Assembly (NCBI RefSeq): GCF_000725485.1
Contig: NZ_JOAG01000044.1
Span: 11,707-75,706, forward strand
DNA: 64,000 nt
Source: Nonomuraea candida
GTDB taxonomy: Bacteria; Actinomycetota; Actinomycetes; Streptosporangiales; Streptosporangiaceae
Direction of reading: 5' to 3'
The notes beneath the pieces were generated by a model. It was not told the DNA's origin and made no database searches. It saw only the letters and a list, made by a program, of their open reading frames with translations. The position numbers and the translations under genes are program-made. Numbering within the stretch: position 1 is the first letter of the stretch; each line of letters starts with the position of its first letter. Positions 8,016-16,478 of this stretch are shown here, one piece after another.

Positions 8016-9488
8016 ATGTCCGCACCATCCACGCTGCCCGCGCCGTCCGCGGCGGGGGCAGCGCCGCGACTCGGCTGGACCCTGGCGCTGCTCGCCCTGG
8101 CCCAGCTCATCTACGCGCTCGACCTCAACATCGTGTTCGTCGCGCTGCCGCAGATCGGCGCCGACCTGGGCTTCCCCGGCCAGACCCAGCAGCTCGTGGT
8201 CAGCGCCTACGTCGTCTTCGCCGGCGGCTTCCTGCTGTTCGGCGGCCGGGCGGCCGACCTGCTCGGCCGCCGCCGCGTCTTCGTGCTCGCCCTGACCCTG
8301 TACGCCGTCTCCTCGCTGGCCGGCGGCCTGGCCGACGGCCCCGTCCTGATCATCGTGGCCCGTGCCGTCCAGGGAATCGGCGGGGCGCTGCTGCTGCCTG
8401 CCACGCTGGCCCTGCTCAACAGCCTGTTTCCGCAAGGTCCGCAGCGCAACCGGGCGCTGGCGGTCTGGGGCGGCGCCGGGGCGAGCGGGCTGACCATCGG
8501 CGCGCTGCTCGGCGGCCTGCTCACGGAGAACTTCGGCTGGCCCGCCGTCTTCTACGTCAACGTCCCGCTGGCCGGGCTGGTCGCGCTGGCCGCGCTGGCC
8601 GTCATCCCGCGCGACCCGGCCCGGCGGGAGCGGCGCAGGTTCGACGTGCCGGGCGCGCTGAGCGTCACCGGCGGATCGACCCTGCTGGTCTTCGCCCTGG
8701 TCGAAGGGCCCGAGCTGGGCTGGGGCAGCCCGCTGGTGATCGGCGCCTTCGTGCTGGCCGCCGTCCTGCTGGTGATCTTCGCGCTGGTCGAGGCGCGCAG
8801 CGCCGACCCGCTCATGCCGTTCCGGCTCTTCCGCAACCGCCACCTGACCGTCGGCATGCTGGTCACCTTCGTCTACATGGCCACCTTCGGCGTCCTGCCC
8901 TACTTCCTCACCGTGCTGCTGCAGAGCGTGCACGGCTACAGCGCGCTGCAGAGCGGGCTGGCCTTCCTCGTCCCCTCGCTGGCCATCGCCGCCGGCACCC
9001 AGGCCGGTGAACGCCTGGCCACCCGCCTCGGCACCCGCGCCACCCTGCTCATCGGCTTCGCCGTCGGCGTGCCCGGCACCGCCGTGCTGGCGCTCGGCTT
9101 CGACGTCGGGGCCGGCTACGGCCTGCTGGTGCCCGGCCTCATCGTCTCGGGCCTGGGGCAGGGCGTCGTCTGGACCGCCATGTGGATCGCCGCCGCCACC
9201 GGCACAGCCGCCCACGAGCAGGGCGTCGCCAACGGCATCGCCTCCACCGCGCTCAACCTCGGCAACGCCATCGGCCTGGCCGTCTTCACCGTCATCGCCG
9301 ACGTCGGCACCGCCGGCAAGACCGGCCAGGCGCTGCGCGCCGCCACGGCGGAAGGGGAGTTCCTCGTCGTCCTGCTCACCGCGGCCGCGATGATCGTCGG
9401 CCTGCTCGTCACGCTCGCCCTGCCGCGCCCCCGCCGGGAGCCCTCCGGCGCCACGCCGGCCGACACCTCCCCCGCTGTCACCGGCTGA
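8016..9488 (+). CDS. MFS drug exporter, DHA2 (14-TM) type
   Basis: A 490-residue polytopic membrane protein of the major facilitator superfamily. After a short cytoplasmic start it has LALAQLIYALDLNIVFVALP (the DxNIVxVALP signature of DHA2 antiporters) and GGRAADLLGRRRVFVLAL (motif A). About 14 hydrophobic segments fit the EmrB/QacA type. It likely exports small amphiphilic compounds using the proton gradient. The ATG at 8016 is chosen because the TM domain follows directly; the frame is open upstream but reads into the ArsR gene. It diverges from the ArsR-family repressor and is probably derepressed by the exported compound. Confidence 0.9.
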   Translation: MSAPSTLPAPSAAGAAPRLGWTLALLALAQLIYALDLNIVFVALPQIGADLGFPGQTQQLVVSAYVVFAGGFLLFGGRAADLLGRRRVFVLALTLYAVSSLAGGLADGPVLIIVARAVQGIGGALLLPATLALLNSLFPQGPQRNRALAVWGGAGASGLTIGALLGGLLTENFGWPAVFYVNVPLAGLVALAALAVIPRDPARRERRRFDVPGALSVTGGSTLLVFALVEGPELGWGSPLVIGAFVLAAVLLVIFALVEARSADPLMPFRLFRNRHLTVGMLVTFVYMATFGVLPYFLTVLLQSVHGYSALQSGLAFLVPSLAIAAGTQAGERLATRLGTRATLLIGFAVGVPGTAVLALGFDVGAGYGLLVPGLIVSGLGQGVVWTAMWIAAATGTAAHEQGVANGIASTALNLGNAIGLAVFTVIADVGTAGKTGQALRAATAEGEFLVVLLTAAAMIVGLLVTLALPRPRREPSGATPADTSPAVTG

Positions 9489-9571
9489 CCGGCCCGAGCC
9501 GATCGGCGGCAGGACCCGGCCCGGCCGGCTCCTGCCGCCGACGGCCACTGATCGGCCCGGCCCGGCGCCCC

Positions 9572-9775
9572 GACGCTGTCCCGTACGATGATCGACGCCA
9601 CGTCTTCCGAGACGGCCGGCCGGCGAGCGGCGGATTCGGCACCGGCGAGGTCGTCGCGTTCCGGGCCTTCGCGCCGGCGCTCTGCGAGCACCTGACCCGG
9701 GAGCGGCTCACCCACGACTGGCTGTTCACCAAGCACCGCCGGCTGCTCTGGGAAGACCTCGACGACTGGTCCTGA
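9572..9775 (+). pseudogene. Small unrecognised C-terminal gene remnant
   Basis: In the 312 bases between the exporter and the esterase, one frame reads a protein-like stretch of about 65 residues ending at the TGA at 9773-9775: PYDDRRHVFRDGRPASG, EVVAFRAFAPALCEHLTRER, LTHDWLFTKHRRLLWEDLDD. It looks like real coding sequence (mixed hydrophobic and charged, aromatic residues), but no ATG or GTG with a ribosome site precedes it in frame. I read it as the tail of a gene that lost its start. The family is not recognised. The rest of the gap shows nothing. Confidence 0.35.
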
Positions 9776-9800
9776 CCGGTGGGCGGGTGCCGGCCCGCCG

Positions 9801-11303
9801 CTACGGCAGGTCGAAGGGGGCGGGGGAGTGGCCTGCCCAGATCCGGCGGGAGGCGTCCTCGGGGTAGGGCACGGTCTCCGAGCCGGCGTCCAGGACCCGG
9901 GTGAGCCGCTCGCCGGGCCGGTGGGCGGGCCAGCCCGCGTCGCCGGTGGTGACGAAGCGGACCCATGCCTCCTGGAGCTCGCGGGAGAGCGCGACGGCCT
10001 CGGGAGTGGGCTCCTCGCCGATGAGCCGGGTGCCGACGGGGCTGTCCAGCGTGCCGAACGCCAGGGGCACGTCGAGGCTGTGGCAGGCGCCCAGGATGCC
10101 GCCGAGGGCCGGGGCGGCCCAGCACAGTTCGAACAGGTAGGAGGTGCCGCCGGCTGCGGCGTTCGCCTCGGCCAGCTTCTGTGACGGCATGCGGAAGAGG
10201 GCGTCGGAGTACACCGTCTCCACCAGCTCCTCCGGGCCCGCCTGCGGGAACGCGGCACGGTAGGCCCGCGCGCCGTCCGGCCGCGGGGCCAGCAGCTCCA
10301 GGGCCGCGTGGGCGTCCTCCTCGGTGAAGGTGCCGTACCGTCCGCTCATGACGCTGAAGTATCGGAATTCGTCCCGGGTGTGGCCGACGAGCAGTTCGGT
10401 CCCGCTCGCGCGCGCGCCGGTCAGCGCGGGCCAGGGCGTTTCCGGGAGGACCTCGCCGTCGACGACGGGGCACAGCGCGGTGCCGGCCTCCGTGAGACGT
10501 CCCCAGCTCTCCCGGTGCGCGTGGAGGCCGGCGTTGAAGGAGGTGAGCTCGGCGGCCAGGTGCCAGGGGTCGATGTCGCGCCAGGCGGCGGCGGTGGGAG
10601 CCCCCGCGCCGAGCCGCTCCGCGAACGCGGCGGTGACCTGCCGGGCCAGCGCGGGCGTGCTGTGCAGCCCCGGCACCGAGTGGGCGATGGCCCGCCGGAA
10701 CAGGCCGCGCGCCGCCTTCATCGTCAGGAGGGCGGCGACCGACCCTGCCCCGGCGGACACCCCGGCCACGGTGACCTGGCCGGGGTCGCCTCCGAAGGCG
10801 GCGATGTTGCGCTGCACCCACTCCAGCGCCGCGATCTGGTCGAGGAATCCGCGGTTGGGCGGCACGTCGTCGAGGAACGCGAAACCCTCCGCGCCCACGC
10901 GGCAGTTGATGGTCACCACGACGAGTCCCGCCTCGGCCAGCGCCGCCGGGTCGAACATGGGGTCGCTCGACGCCGCCGCGAGGTAGCCGCCCACGGGGAT
11001 CCACACCAGCACCGGCAGTCCCGCCGCGCCGGGATCCGGAGTGCCGACGTTGAGCGTCAGCCAGTCGGCGCCCTGCGGGGGCACGTCGATCGGCAGGGAC
11101 AGCGGCACCACGGGGCCGAACTCCGCCGCCTGCCGCGTCCCCTCCCAGGGGAGCGGCGGGGCGGGCGCGGCGAAGCGCAGCGCTCCCACCGGCGGCTGCG
11201 CGTAGGGGATGCCGCGGAACACCGCGTGGCCGCGCCGCCGGCGCCCCTGCACCATCCCTTCCGTGGTGCGCACGCTCGGCCGTTCCGGCAGTCGTTCAGG
11301 CAT
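9801..11303 (-). CDS. Type-B carboxylesterase
   Basis: A 500-residue alpha/beta hydrolase of the carboxylesterase/cholinesterase family. It opens with VRTTEGMVQGRRRRGHAVFR and GIPYAQPPVGALRF (the classical type-B signature), has an oxyanion region LPVLVWIPVGGYLAA (here PVGG rather than the usual HGGG), and the nucleophile elbow VAGVSAGAGSVAALL. The catalytic His lies in the GACHSLDVPLAFG segment. Such enzymes hydrolyse esters of broad specificity, and no signal peptide is present. The start at 11303 (ATG) was chosen over upstream codons because the conserved N-terminus follows it. The gene is divergent from a TetR regulator whose control of it is likely. Confidence 0.9.
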   Translation of the reverse strand: MPERLPERPSVRTTEGMVQGRRRRGHAVFRGIPYAQPPVGALRFAAPAPPLPWEGTRQAAEFGPVVPLSLPIDVPPQGADWLTLNVGTPDPGAAGLPVLVWIPVGGYLAAASSDPMFDPAALAEAGLVVVTINCRVGAEGFAFLDDVPPNRGFLDQIAALEWVQRNIAAFGGDPGQVTVAGVSAGAGSVAALLTMKAARGLFRRAIAHSVPGLHSTPALARQVTAAFAERLGAGAPTAAAWRDIDPWHLAAELTSFNAGLHAHRESWGRLTEAGTALCPVVDGEVLPETPWPALTGARASGTELLVGHTRDEFRYFSVMSGRYGTFTEEDAHAALELLAPRPDGARAYRAAFPQAGPEELVETVYSDALFRMPSQKLAEANAAAGGTSYLFELCWAAPALGGILGACHSLDVPLAFGTLDSPVGTRLIGEEPTPEAVALSRELQEAWVRFVTTGDAGWPAHRPGERLTRVLDAGSETVPYPEDASRRIWAGHSPAPFDLP

Positions 11304-11333
11304 GACACCGTCCCTTCCTGGAGTGGAGCCAAG

Positions 11334-11359
11334 GTTATAGGTCAGGTGTATTATGTCAA
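11334..11359 (-). promoter_or_regulatory. Promoter-like AT-rich element upstream of the esterase
   Basis: On the minus strand TTGACA (11359-11354) and TATAAC (11339-11334) lie 14 bases apart in a short AT-rich island within the 97-bp divergent gap. The hexamers are good, but the spacer is shorter than the usual 17, so the real -10 may differ. It is a natural site for the divergent TetR protein to act. Confidence 0.4.
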
Positions 11360-11400
11360 CTGTATGGGAAAGGCTCCGAGAGACGGGGGAGAGGCCGGCG

Positions 11401-12012
11401 ATGCCGAAACAGGTGGACCATCGCGGACGGCGCGAGGCGATCGCCCGCGCGCTGTGGCGGGTGGTCGAGCGGCGCGGCGTCACGCACCTGACGATGCGCG
11501 TGGTGGCGCAGGAGGCGGGCATCTCGCTCGGGCAGCTGCAGCACTACTTCGCCTCCCGGGCCGCCATGCTCTCCTTCGCCATGGACTTCGCGTCCGAGCA
11601 GACCGCGCTGCGCGTCGAGCGGGGGCTGGAGCGGCTCGGAGACCGCCCGCACCCGCGTGACGTGCTGCGGCTGACGCTCGCGGAAATGCTCCCGCTGCAC
11701 GCCGACGCCCGCGCCACCAGCCGGATGAACGCCGCCTACGTCCTGGAGGCGCTGCACGACGAGGCCGTCCACGAGCAGGCGCGCCGCGGCCTCGTCCAGG
11801 GACGGGCCCTGGTCGAGCGGCTGCTCCGCCAGGCGATCGCCGACGGGCACCTCGCCGCCGACCGCGACCCGGCGGCCGAGACCGACCTGCTCCTCGCCCT
11901 CACCGGCTTCAGCCCCCTGATCGAGCTGAACGTGATCGCGCCCCGGGACGCGCTCGCCGCCATCGACCTGCACCTGGACAGGCTGTTCTCCGACGTGCGG
12001 CCCCAGGGCTGA
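11401..12012 (+). CDS. TetR-family transcriptional regulator
   Basis: A 203-residue regulator with an N-terminal TetR DNA-binding domain: GRREAIARALWRVVERRGV, THLTMRVVAQEAGISLGQLQ and HYFASRAAMLSFAM, the standard helix-turn-helix followed by the hinge. The C-terminal part (AEMLPLHADARATSRMNAAY, LLLALTGFSPLIEL) is the dimerisation and ligand domain. The gene starts at 11401 and diverges from the type-B carboxylesterase, so autorepression and control of the esterase are the likely roles; the ligand may be an ester substrate or its product. The start is the ATG directly before the HTH; the frame is open upstream across the promoter region but without a ribosome site. Confidence 0.9.
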   Translation: MPKQVDHRGRREAIARALWRVVERRGVTHLTMRVVAQEAGISLGQLQHYFASRAAMLSFAMDFASEQTALRVERGLERLGDRPHPRDVLRLTLAEMLPLHADARATSRMNAAYVLEALHDEAVHEQARRGLVQGRALVERLLRQAIADGHLAADRDPAAETDLLLALTGFSPLIELNVIAPRDALAAIDLHLDRLFSDVRPQG

Positions 12013-12139
12013 CGGCGCGGCCCCGGGCGCTCGGGGTCAGGAGACGTCCAGGGCGGCCTTTCACCGCCTCGCCGGCCTGCCGGCGCGGCTGCGCACCGAC
12101 GCTGGTCCCCGAACCGGGCCCGCCGCGGGCGGAAGGGCG

Positions 12140-12925
12140 CTAGCGGGGGCGTGGCGTGGCTGCGCGGGGCGTGGTCTCGCCCTCACGCCGGGTGGCGTGG
12201 AGATAGCCGACGGCGGCGGCGAGCAGGAACAGCCCCCAGGCCAGGAAGACCGGGTAGGTCGCCGCGAAGCCCCAGCTCCCGTCGAGGATCCCGGCGCCGC
12301 CGCCGGGCGCGCAGGCGCGGGTGATGCCGAACGTCAGGCAGGTCGTCATCATCGCGCCGTACTGGCCGACCAGCAGGCCGACGGCCACCGCCGGCACGAC
12401 GGCCAGGCCGCGCGGCACCCGCCGCCCCGCCGCGAACGGCACCCAGCGCGGGACGACCTGCCCCCACCGGCTGGCCAGCCCCAGCGTGAGCAGCCCGCCG
12501 AGCACCGGCCCGGCGACGAGCAGCCCCCAGAACACCGGCGAGCCGCCCAGCTCCGCCAGGCCCGCACGGGACTCGGCGGCGACGCCCAGCGGCACGCCCA
12601 CCCCCCACAGCAGGTGCGGGAGCGAGAAGCCGAGCACCGGCACGCCGGCCGCGCCCCAGGCCGCCGACCTGGCCCAGAGCGCGGGACGCGCCGTCCCGTC
12701 CGCCCGGCGCCCGGGCGCACGGGCGGCGGTGCGCACGCCGTGGCGGTGGGTGGCCAGGGCGAGCAGCAGCCCCAGCGCGGCGAGGGGCAGCTGCCAGGCG
12801 AGCGCGGGATCGCCGAGCTTGCCGAACGCCAGCCGCATGACCAGGTTCCCCGGCGCCACCAGCACGAGCGCGGCCGAGGCCGCCCAGCCGGCGGCCAGCA
12901 GCGCCGGCCGCGTACGTGATCTCAT
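12140..12925 (-). CDS. Multi-pass membrane protein of unknown function
   Basis: A 261-residue hydrophobic protein with about six to seven membrane segments, among them AAGWAASAALVLVAPGNLVM, WQLPLAALGLLLALATH, GAAGVPVLGFSLPHLLWGVG and the terminal YPVFLAWGLFLLAAAVGYLH. I do not recognise a catalytic motif or transporter signature. The ATG at 12925 is preferred since the frame before it is proline/arginine-rich non-coding-like sequence. It is flanked by the TetR gene (convergent) and a short hypothetical gene on the same strand. No function is proposed. Confidence 0.65.
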   Translation of the reverse strand: MRSRTRPALLAAGWAASAALVLVAPGNLVMRLAFGKLGDPALAWQLPLAALGLLLALATHRHGVRTAARAPGRRADGTARPALWARSAAWGAAGVPVLGFSLPHLLWGVGVPLGVAAESRAGLAELGGSPVFWGLLVAGPVLGGLLTLGLASRWGQVVPRWVPFAAGRRVPRGLAVVPAVAVGLLVGQYGAMMTTCLTFGITRACAPGGGAGILDGSWGFAATYPVFLAWGLFLLAAAVGYLHATRREGETTPRAATPRPR

Positions 12926-13056
12926 GGCCGCCCACGGTAAGACCGGCCGCCCGCCTCCGGCGTCCCTCCCACGGGCCGGCCGGCTCCCCCGCGCGGGGGA
13001 GCTCACGGCCGCGCGTCCTCGGCCCCGTACGCGGCGCGCGCCCGGGACCGGGATGC

Positions 13057-13350
13057 TCACCAGCAGCGCGAGTCCGGGGGATCGCCTGAGTAGACGCCGT
13101 CCACGTCGATGATCACCGGGCCGGTGGCCGGGTCCTCGTTCGCCCGGCGGCCGGACTCGTCGGCCATGATCCAGGCGTGGACGGTGAAGTCGCCGAGTTC
13201 GCCGTCAGGGTCCTCGATCCTGGCCTGGCGGTAGTGGCGGAGCACCTCGTGGACGGGCAGGTCGGTGGAGATCGGGAAGCGGATGGTGTACCAGCAGTCG
13301 CCGGAGTCACCGCCACGCGTCTCGGCCTGCGGCTCGAAGGCGCCGAACAT
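13057..13350 (-). CDS. Small hypothetical protein
   Basis: A 97-residue soluble protein: GDCWYTIRFPISTDLPVHE, VLRHYRQARIEDPDGELGD, HAWIMADESGRRANED, then VIIDVDGVYSGDPP. The acidic composition and mixed alpha/beta pattern look like genuine coding sequence. The start at 13350 follows the unrelated LuxR gene by about 50 bases; it could be slightly shortened at the N-terminus. No family is recognised. It shares the strand with the large LuxR regulator upstream. Confidence 0.55.
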   Translation of the reverse strand: MFGAFEPQAETRGGDSGDCWYTIRFPISTDLPVHEVLRHYRQARIEDPDGELGDFTVHAWIMADESGRRANEDPATGPVIIDVDGVYSGDPPDSRCW

Positions 13351-13403
13351 CGCCCCGTCCGGCAGCGGATACTAAGCAGGCGCGCGGCGGCGGCGCGGGG
13401 CGG

Positions 13404-15530
13404 TCAGGGCAGGGCGCGGGAGGCGCAGGGGAGGGGCAGGGAGTCGCGGCCGGCCTCGTTGACGAGGCGGGCGAGCTCGACGCGCGAGTTCACCCCTACC
13501 TTCCGGAACATCTTGCGCAGGTGGTAGTTGACCGTGTGCGCCGACAGCGAGACCCGGCCGGCGATCTGGTGGTTGGTCAGCCCCTGGCTCACCAGCAGCG
13601 CGATGAGGCACTCGGTCTCGCTGAAGCCGCGCCACAGGGGCCGTCCCTGCCGGAGCGGCGCCGGCTCCTGGCCCAGCTCCCGCAAGCGGCCGCGTACGCG
13701 CTCGCTGTCGCGTACCGCGCCGATCCGCTCGAACAGGCACAGGGCCGCCTGGTAACGCCGGGCGGCCTCGGCGAGGTCGGCGGCGGGCGGGGCGGCGAGC
13801 CGGGCCGCGAGGTCCTCCAGGGCACCGGCCCGGTCCCAGGGGTCGGGATGCTCGGCGGCCGCCCGGCGCAGCGCCGTCACGTCCTTCTCGCGCAGCGCCC
13901 TGGCGTGGCGCGCGGCGACGGCGAGGCGGTGGAGGTCCGGGTTGCGCCGGGCCAGCCCTTCCACGGCGGCGAGGGTCCGGCCGGTGAGCGCGTCGTCGCC
14001 CGCCGCGATGCCGAGCCGGGTGAGCCAGACGGCCGCGCCGGGCTCGTCGAGCAGCAGCGGCGCGTACGTGGCCGGGCCGGCGTGCGCGCCGGCGAAGAGC
14101 CGGGCCGCCTGCCGCGGGCCGTGGGACTCGGCGGCGACGCGCACCTGGATCCAGCCGGGATGCACCGGCCACAGGCAGGGCCGGCCGGCCGCGCGCAGCC
14201 GGTCCGGGACCTCCGCGTGCCGGCGGCTCCTGTCGAGGTCGCCGATCCGCAGCCGCGCCTCGGCCAGGACCGCGTGGCCGAGGGGGACGAGCAGGCCGGC
14301 GTCCATCTCGCGGGCGCTGCGCAGCGCCGCTTCGGCCAGCTCCACCGCCTGTTCCAGGTCGCCGGTGCGCAGCAGCAGCTCGGCCCGGGCGATGGCGGGG
14401 GCCGGGGCGTAGACGCTGGGCGCGCCGGGGCGGGACAGCTCGCCGGCGGCCCGCTCGATGTGGTCGCCGGCCTCGGCGTACCGGCCGCAGCTCATGAGGC
14501 GGCGGGCGTGGGCGAGCCGGACGAGCATCCGCCAGACCGGCGACGCGCCGGCGTCGGCGGCCGTGACGGCCTGCCGGGCCAGCCGCAGGGCCTGCCCGGC
14601 GTCACCGCGCCGCCACGCGCTCCCGGCCAGCGCGCACGCGGCCACCGCCGCCACCGCCCCCGCGGGCGCTTCCGCCACCGCCTTCGAAGCCGTCCCCGCC
14701 GCCTCTCCCGCAGCCGTCCGCGCCGCCTCTCCCGCAGCCGTCGTCGGAGGCGCTCCCGCGGCCGTCCCCGGAGCCCCCGGAGGAGCGCTCGGAGCCGGTT
14801 GCGGGGCGGCGCGTGCCGGGTCGTGCAGGGAGAGGGCGAAGGCCAGCGCGGCGCGCGCGTCGTCGTGCCCGTCCTGCCCGGGCGGCGCGGCCCGCGCGAC
14901 GGTGATCGCCTCGGCGGTCCGGCCGCCCGCGACCAGCACGTGCACCAGCCGGGTACGCAGCTCCGCCGCGACGTCCCCCGGCAACGGCCGCCGCAGGCTC
15001 TCGCGCAGCAGCACCCCCGCCCCGGCCAGCCGCCCGCCGGCGAGGTGGGCGTCCGCCACGGTCACCAGGTGGGGCGCGAGGGCGGGCTCCGGCGCGTCCA
15101 GCTCCTCCAGGAGCCGATCCGCCAGCTTGACCGCGGCCTGGGCGGACACCGGCAGGATCTCGCGTACGGCGCGGGCGAGGGTGTCGGCGGCGGTGGGCTC
15201 GCGGTTCGCCTCGGTCTCCGCCGGGCCGGGCGGCGTGACCAGGAGCACCCAGACCTGGCGCCGCACCACGGCGGCGTCCGCCTGGCCCGTCTCGGCGCCG
15301 GCGGGCGGCGAGCGGTGCAGGACGTGCCCGCCCCGCCGCCCCGCCGTCCCCGCCGCCCCTGCCGTCCCCGCCGCCCCTGCCGTCCCCGCCGCCCCCGCCG
15401 GGCGCGGCGCCCCGGCGGGCTCGCCCTCCTGCGCCAGCAGGATCAGCGTCCAGCCGGGCCCCGCCTGCCGCAGGACCTTGAAGAACGGCCGCCAGCTTTG
15501 TTTTTCGATATTGTCAAAACCGATCGACAT
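13404..15530 (-). CDS. Large LuxR-family (TPR-bearing) transcriptional regulator
   Basis: A 708-residue regulator. The C-terminal 70 residues are a LuxR helix-turn-helix: FSETECLIALLVSQGLTN, HQIAGRVSLSAHTVNYHLRK, MFRKVGVNSRVELARLVNEA. The middle is alpha-helical and Ala/Arg/Leu-rich with helix-pair periodicity (LRTGDLEQAVELAEAALRS, AEARLRIGDLDRSRRH), typical of the TPR array of LAL-type regulators, but the N-terminal AAA ATPase of a full LAL protein is absent. The N-terminal region contains low-complexity Gly/Ala/Thr repeats from an 18-bp tandem repeat. It lies at the left edge of the arylamine cluster on the same strand as pabC and is a likely pathway regulator. Its start codon sits inside a hairpin (15517-15553). 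Confidence 0.8.
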   Translation of the reverse strand: MSIGFDNIEKQSWRPFFKVLRQAGPGWTLILLAQEGEPAGAPRPAGAAGTAGAAGTAGAAGTAGRRGGHVLHRSPPAGAETGQADAAVVRRQVWVLLVTPPGPAETEANREPTAADTLARAVREILPVSAQAAVKLADRLLEELDAPEPALAPHLVTVADAHLAGGRLAGAGVLLRESLRRPLPGDVAAELRTRLVHVLVAGGRTAEAITVARAAPPGQDGHDDARAALAFALSLHDPARAAPQPAPSAPPGAPGTAAGAPPTTAAGEAARTAAGEAAGTASKAVAEAPAGAVAAVAACALAGSAWRRGDAGQALRLARQAVTAADAGASPVWRMLVRLAHARRLMSCGRYAEAGDHIERAAGELSRPGAPSVYAPAPAIARAELLLRTGDLEQAVELAEAALRSAREMDAGLLVPLGHAVLAEARLRIGDLDRSRRHAEVPDRLRAAGRPCLWPVHPGWIQVRVAAESHGPRQAARLFAGAHAGPATYAPLLLDEPGAAVWLTRLGIAAGDDALTGRTLAAVEGLARRNPDLHRLAVAARHARALREKDVTALRRAAAEHPDPWDRAGALEDLAARLAAPPAADLAEAARRYQAALCLFERIGAVRDSERVRGRLRELGQEPAPLRQGRPLWRGFSETECLIALLVSQGLTNHQIAGRVSLSAHTVNYHLRKMFRKVGVNSRVELARLVNEAGRDSLPLPCASRALP
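15343..15396 (-). repeat. Three 18-bp tandem repeats in the LuxR gene
   Basis: Three near-identical 18-bp units (GCCGTCCCCGCCGCCCCT) run in frame and code for AGAAGT-like repeats near residue 50 of the LuxR protein. A second pair of about 24-bp units lies near 14698-14745. These are length-variable linkers rather than domains. Confidence 0.8.
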
Positions 15531-15553
15531 AGGTGCCGCCCCCTATCGGTTTT
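15517..15553 (-). promoter_or_regulatory. Hairpin enclosing the LuxR start codon
   Basis: AAAACCGAT (15517-15525) and ATCGGTTTT (15545-15553) are perfect 9-bp inverted repeats. On the mRNA the ribosome site and the ATG (15530-15528) fall in the loop or 3' arm. Nearby ATAGG/CCTAT extend the pairing with a bulge. It may limit translation initiation or may act as a protein-binding operator. Confidence 0.45.
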
Positions 15554-15659
15554 TCTCCCGTCGTGACAGCAATTCGTGCGACCGCCCGTCCCGGATGAGA
15601 GGAATCGGCCGGACCTCGCGAAAAGGCGGCTCTTTTTCCGGAGCGGTTACTCGCGCCGC

Positions 15660-16439
15660 TCATCGCGCGGGCGGCGGCGGCAGCGGCTCGGCCTGCCGCG
15701 CCAGCCACGCCTGCCAGGACGGCGCCATCGCGGCCGGGCCGGGGCCGGGGAGCCCGGGCGCCGCCCAGCCCCGCACGGGACGGATGCCGTGCAGCGCGTT
15801 GACCAGCCAGATCTCGCGGCCCGCGAGGTCCGGCACGCGCCGGCGCCGGCGGGCGACCGGGATGCCGAGCTCGGCGGCCCGGCGCCGGAGCCGCGCGGCC
15901 GTCACTCCGGGTAACGCGGGCAGCTCGTCCGGCGGTGCGCAGAGGGTGCCGTCCTCCCACCACAGCAGGCTGGTGGTGGCGCCTTCGACCACCCACCCGT
16001 CCGCGGTGGTGATCAGCGCCTCGTGAGCGCCGTGCCGCAGGGCCTCGGCCCGCAGGCGGGCGAGGAGGGCCAGGTCCGGCCCCTTGACGCGGGGCGCGCG
16101 CCGGGGGTCGCCGGGCGGCCCGGCCCAGACGGTCAGCCGCCCGCCCCTGGGCGGCGCCGTACGCAGGCGGAGGCGCAGCTCGCCGGAGGCGGACAGCTCC
16201 ACGCGGGGGAACCAGTCACCCTCCCGGGGCAGCGCGGCGACGGCCGCCCGCCACATCGCGGCGACCAGCTCCCCGGCCGCGGCCGCCGCCTCGCAGGCCG
16301 CGCGGAAGCGGCGGCCGTGGTCGGCGAGGAAGCGCGCCGCACCGTCCACGACCAGCCAGGAGTCGGCCGCCAGCAGGTCGTCCTCGACGGGCACGCCCGC
16401 GACGAACCCGCCTCCGGCGAAGACGCTGATCGTCTCCAA
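15660..16439 (-). CDS. pabC: Aminotransferase class IV, probable aminodeoxychorismate lyase
   Basis: A 259-residue fold-type IV PLP enzyme. The segment RVKGPDLALLARLRAEAL carries the Schiff-base lysine, and HEALITTADGWVVEGATTSL carries the glutamate that contacts the pyridine nitrogen plus the phosphate-binding turn. The C-terminal LPALPGVTAARLRRRAAELG is the usual second phosphate-loop region. The family includes branched-chain and D-amino acid aminotransferases and 4-amino-4-deoxychorismate lyase (PabC). PabC is favoured because a PabAB synthase is encoded in the same cluster (27508-29688), which together would make p-aminobenzoate. The gene lies 39 bases downstream of the adenylating-enzyme gene on the same strand. 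Confidence 0.75.
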   Translation of the reverse strand: METISVFAGGGFVAGVPVEDDLLAADSWLVVDGAARFLADHGRRFRAACEAAAAAGELVAAMWRAAVAALPREGDWFPRVELSASGELRLRLRTAPPRGGRLTVWAGPPGDPRRAPRVKGPDLALLARLRAEALRHGAHEALITTADGWVVEGATTSLLWWEDGTLCAPPDELPALPGVTAARLRRRAAELGIPVARRRRRVPDLAGREIWLVNALHGIRPVRGWAAPGLPGPGPAAMAPSWQAWLARQAEPLPPPPAR

Positions 16440-16478
16440 CCGGCACCTCCTCCCTGATCGGCCGGTCGCCGGTGAAGC

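Noticed and set aside
7473..9548. 691-residue minus-strand ORF over the exporter
   Set aside because: Antisense shadow of the MFS gene (Gln/Asp/Gly-rich); only its last 133 residues, the ArsR protein, are real.
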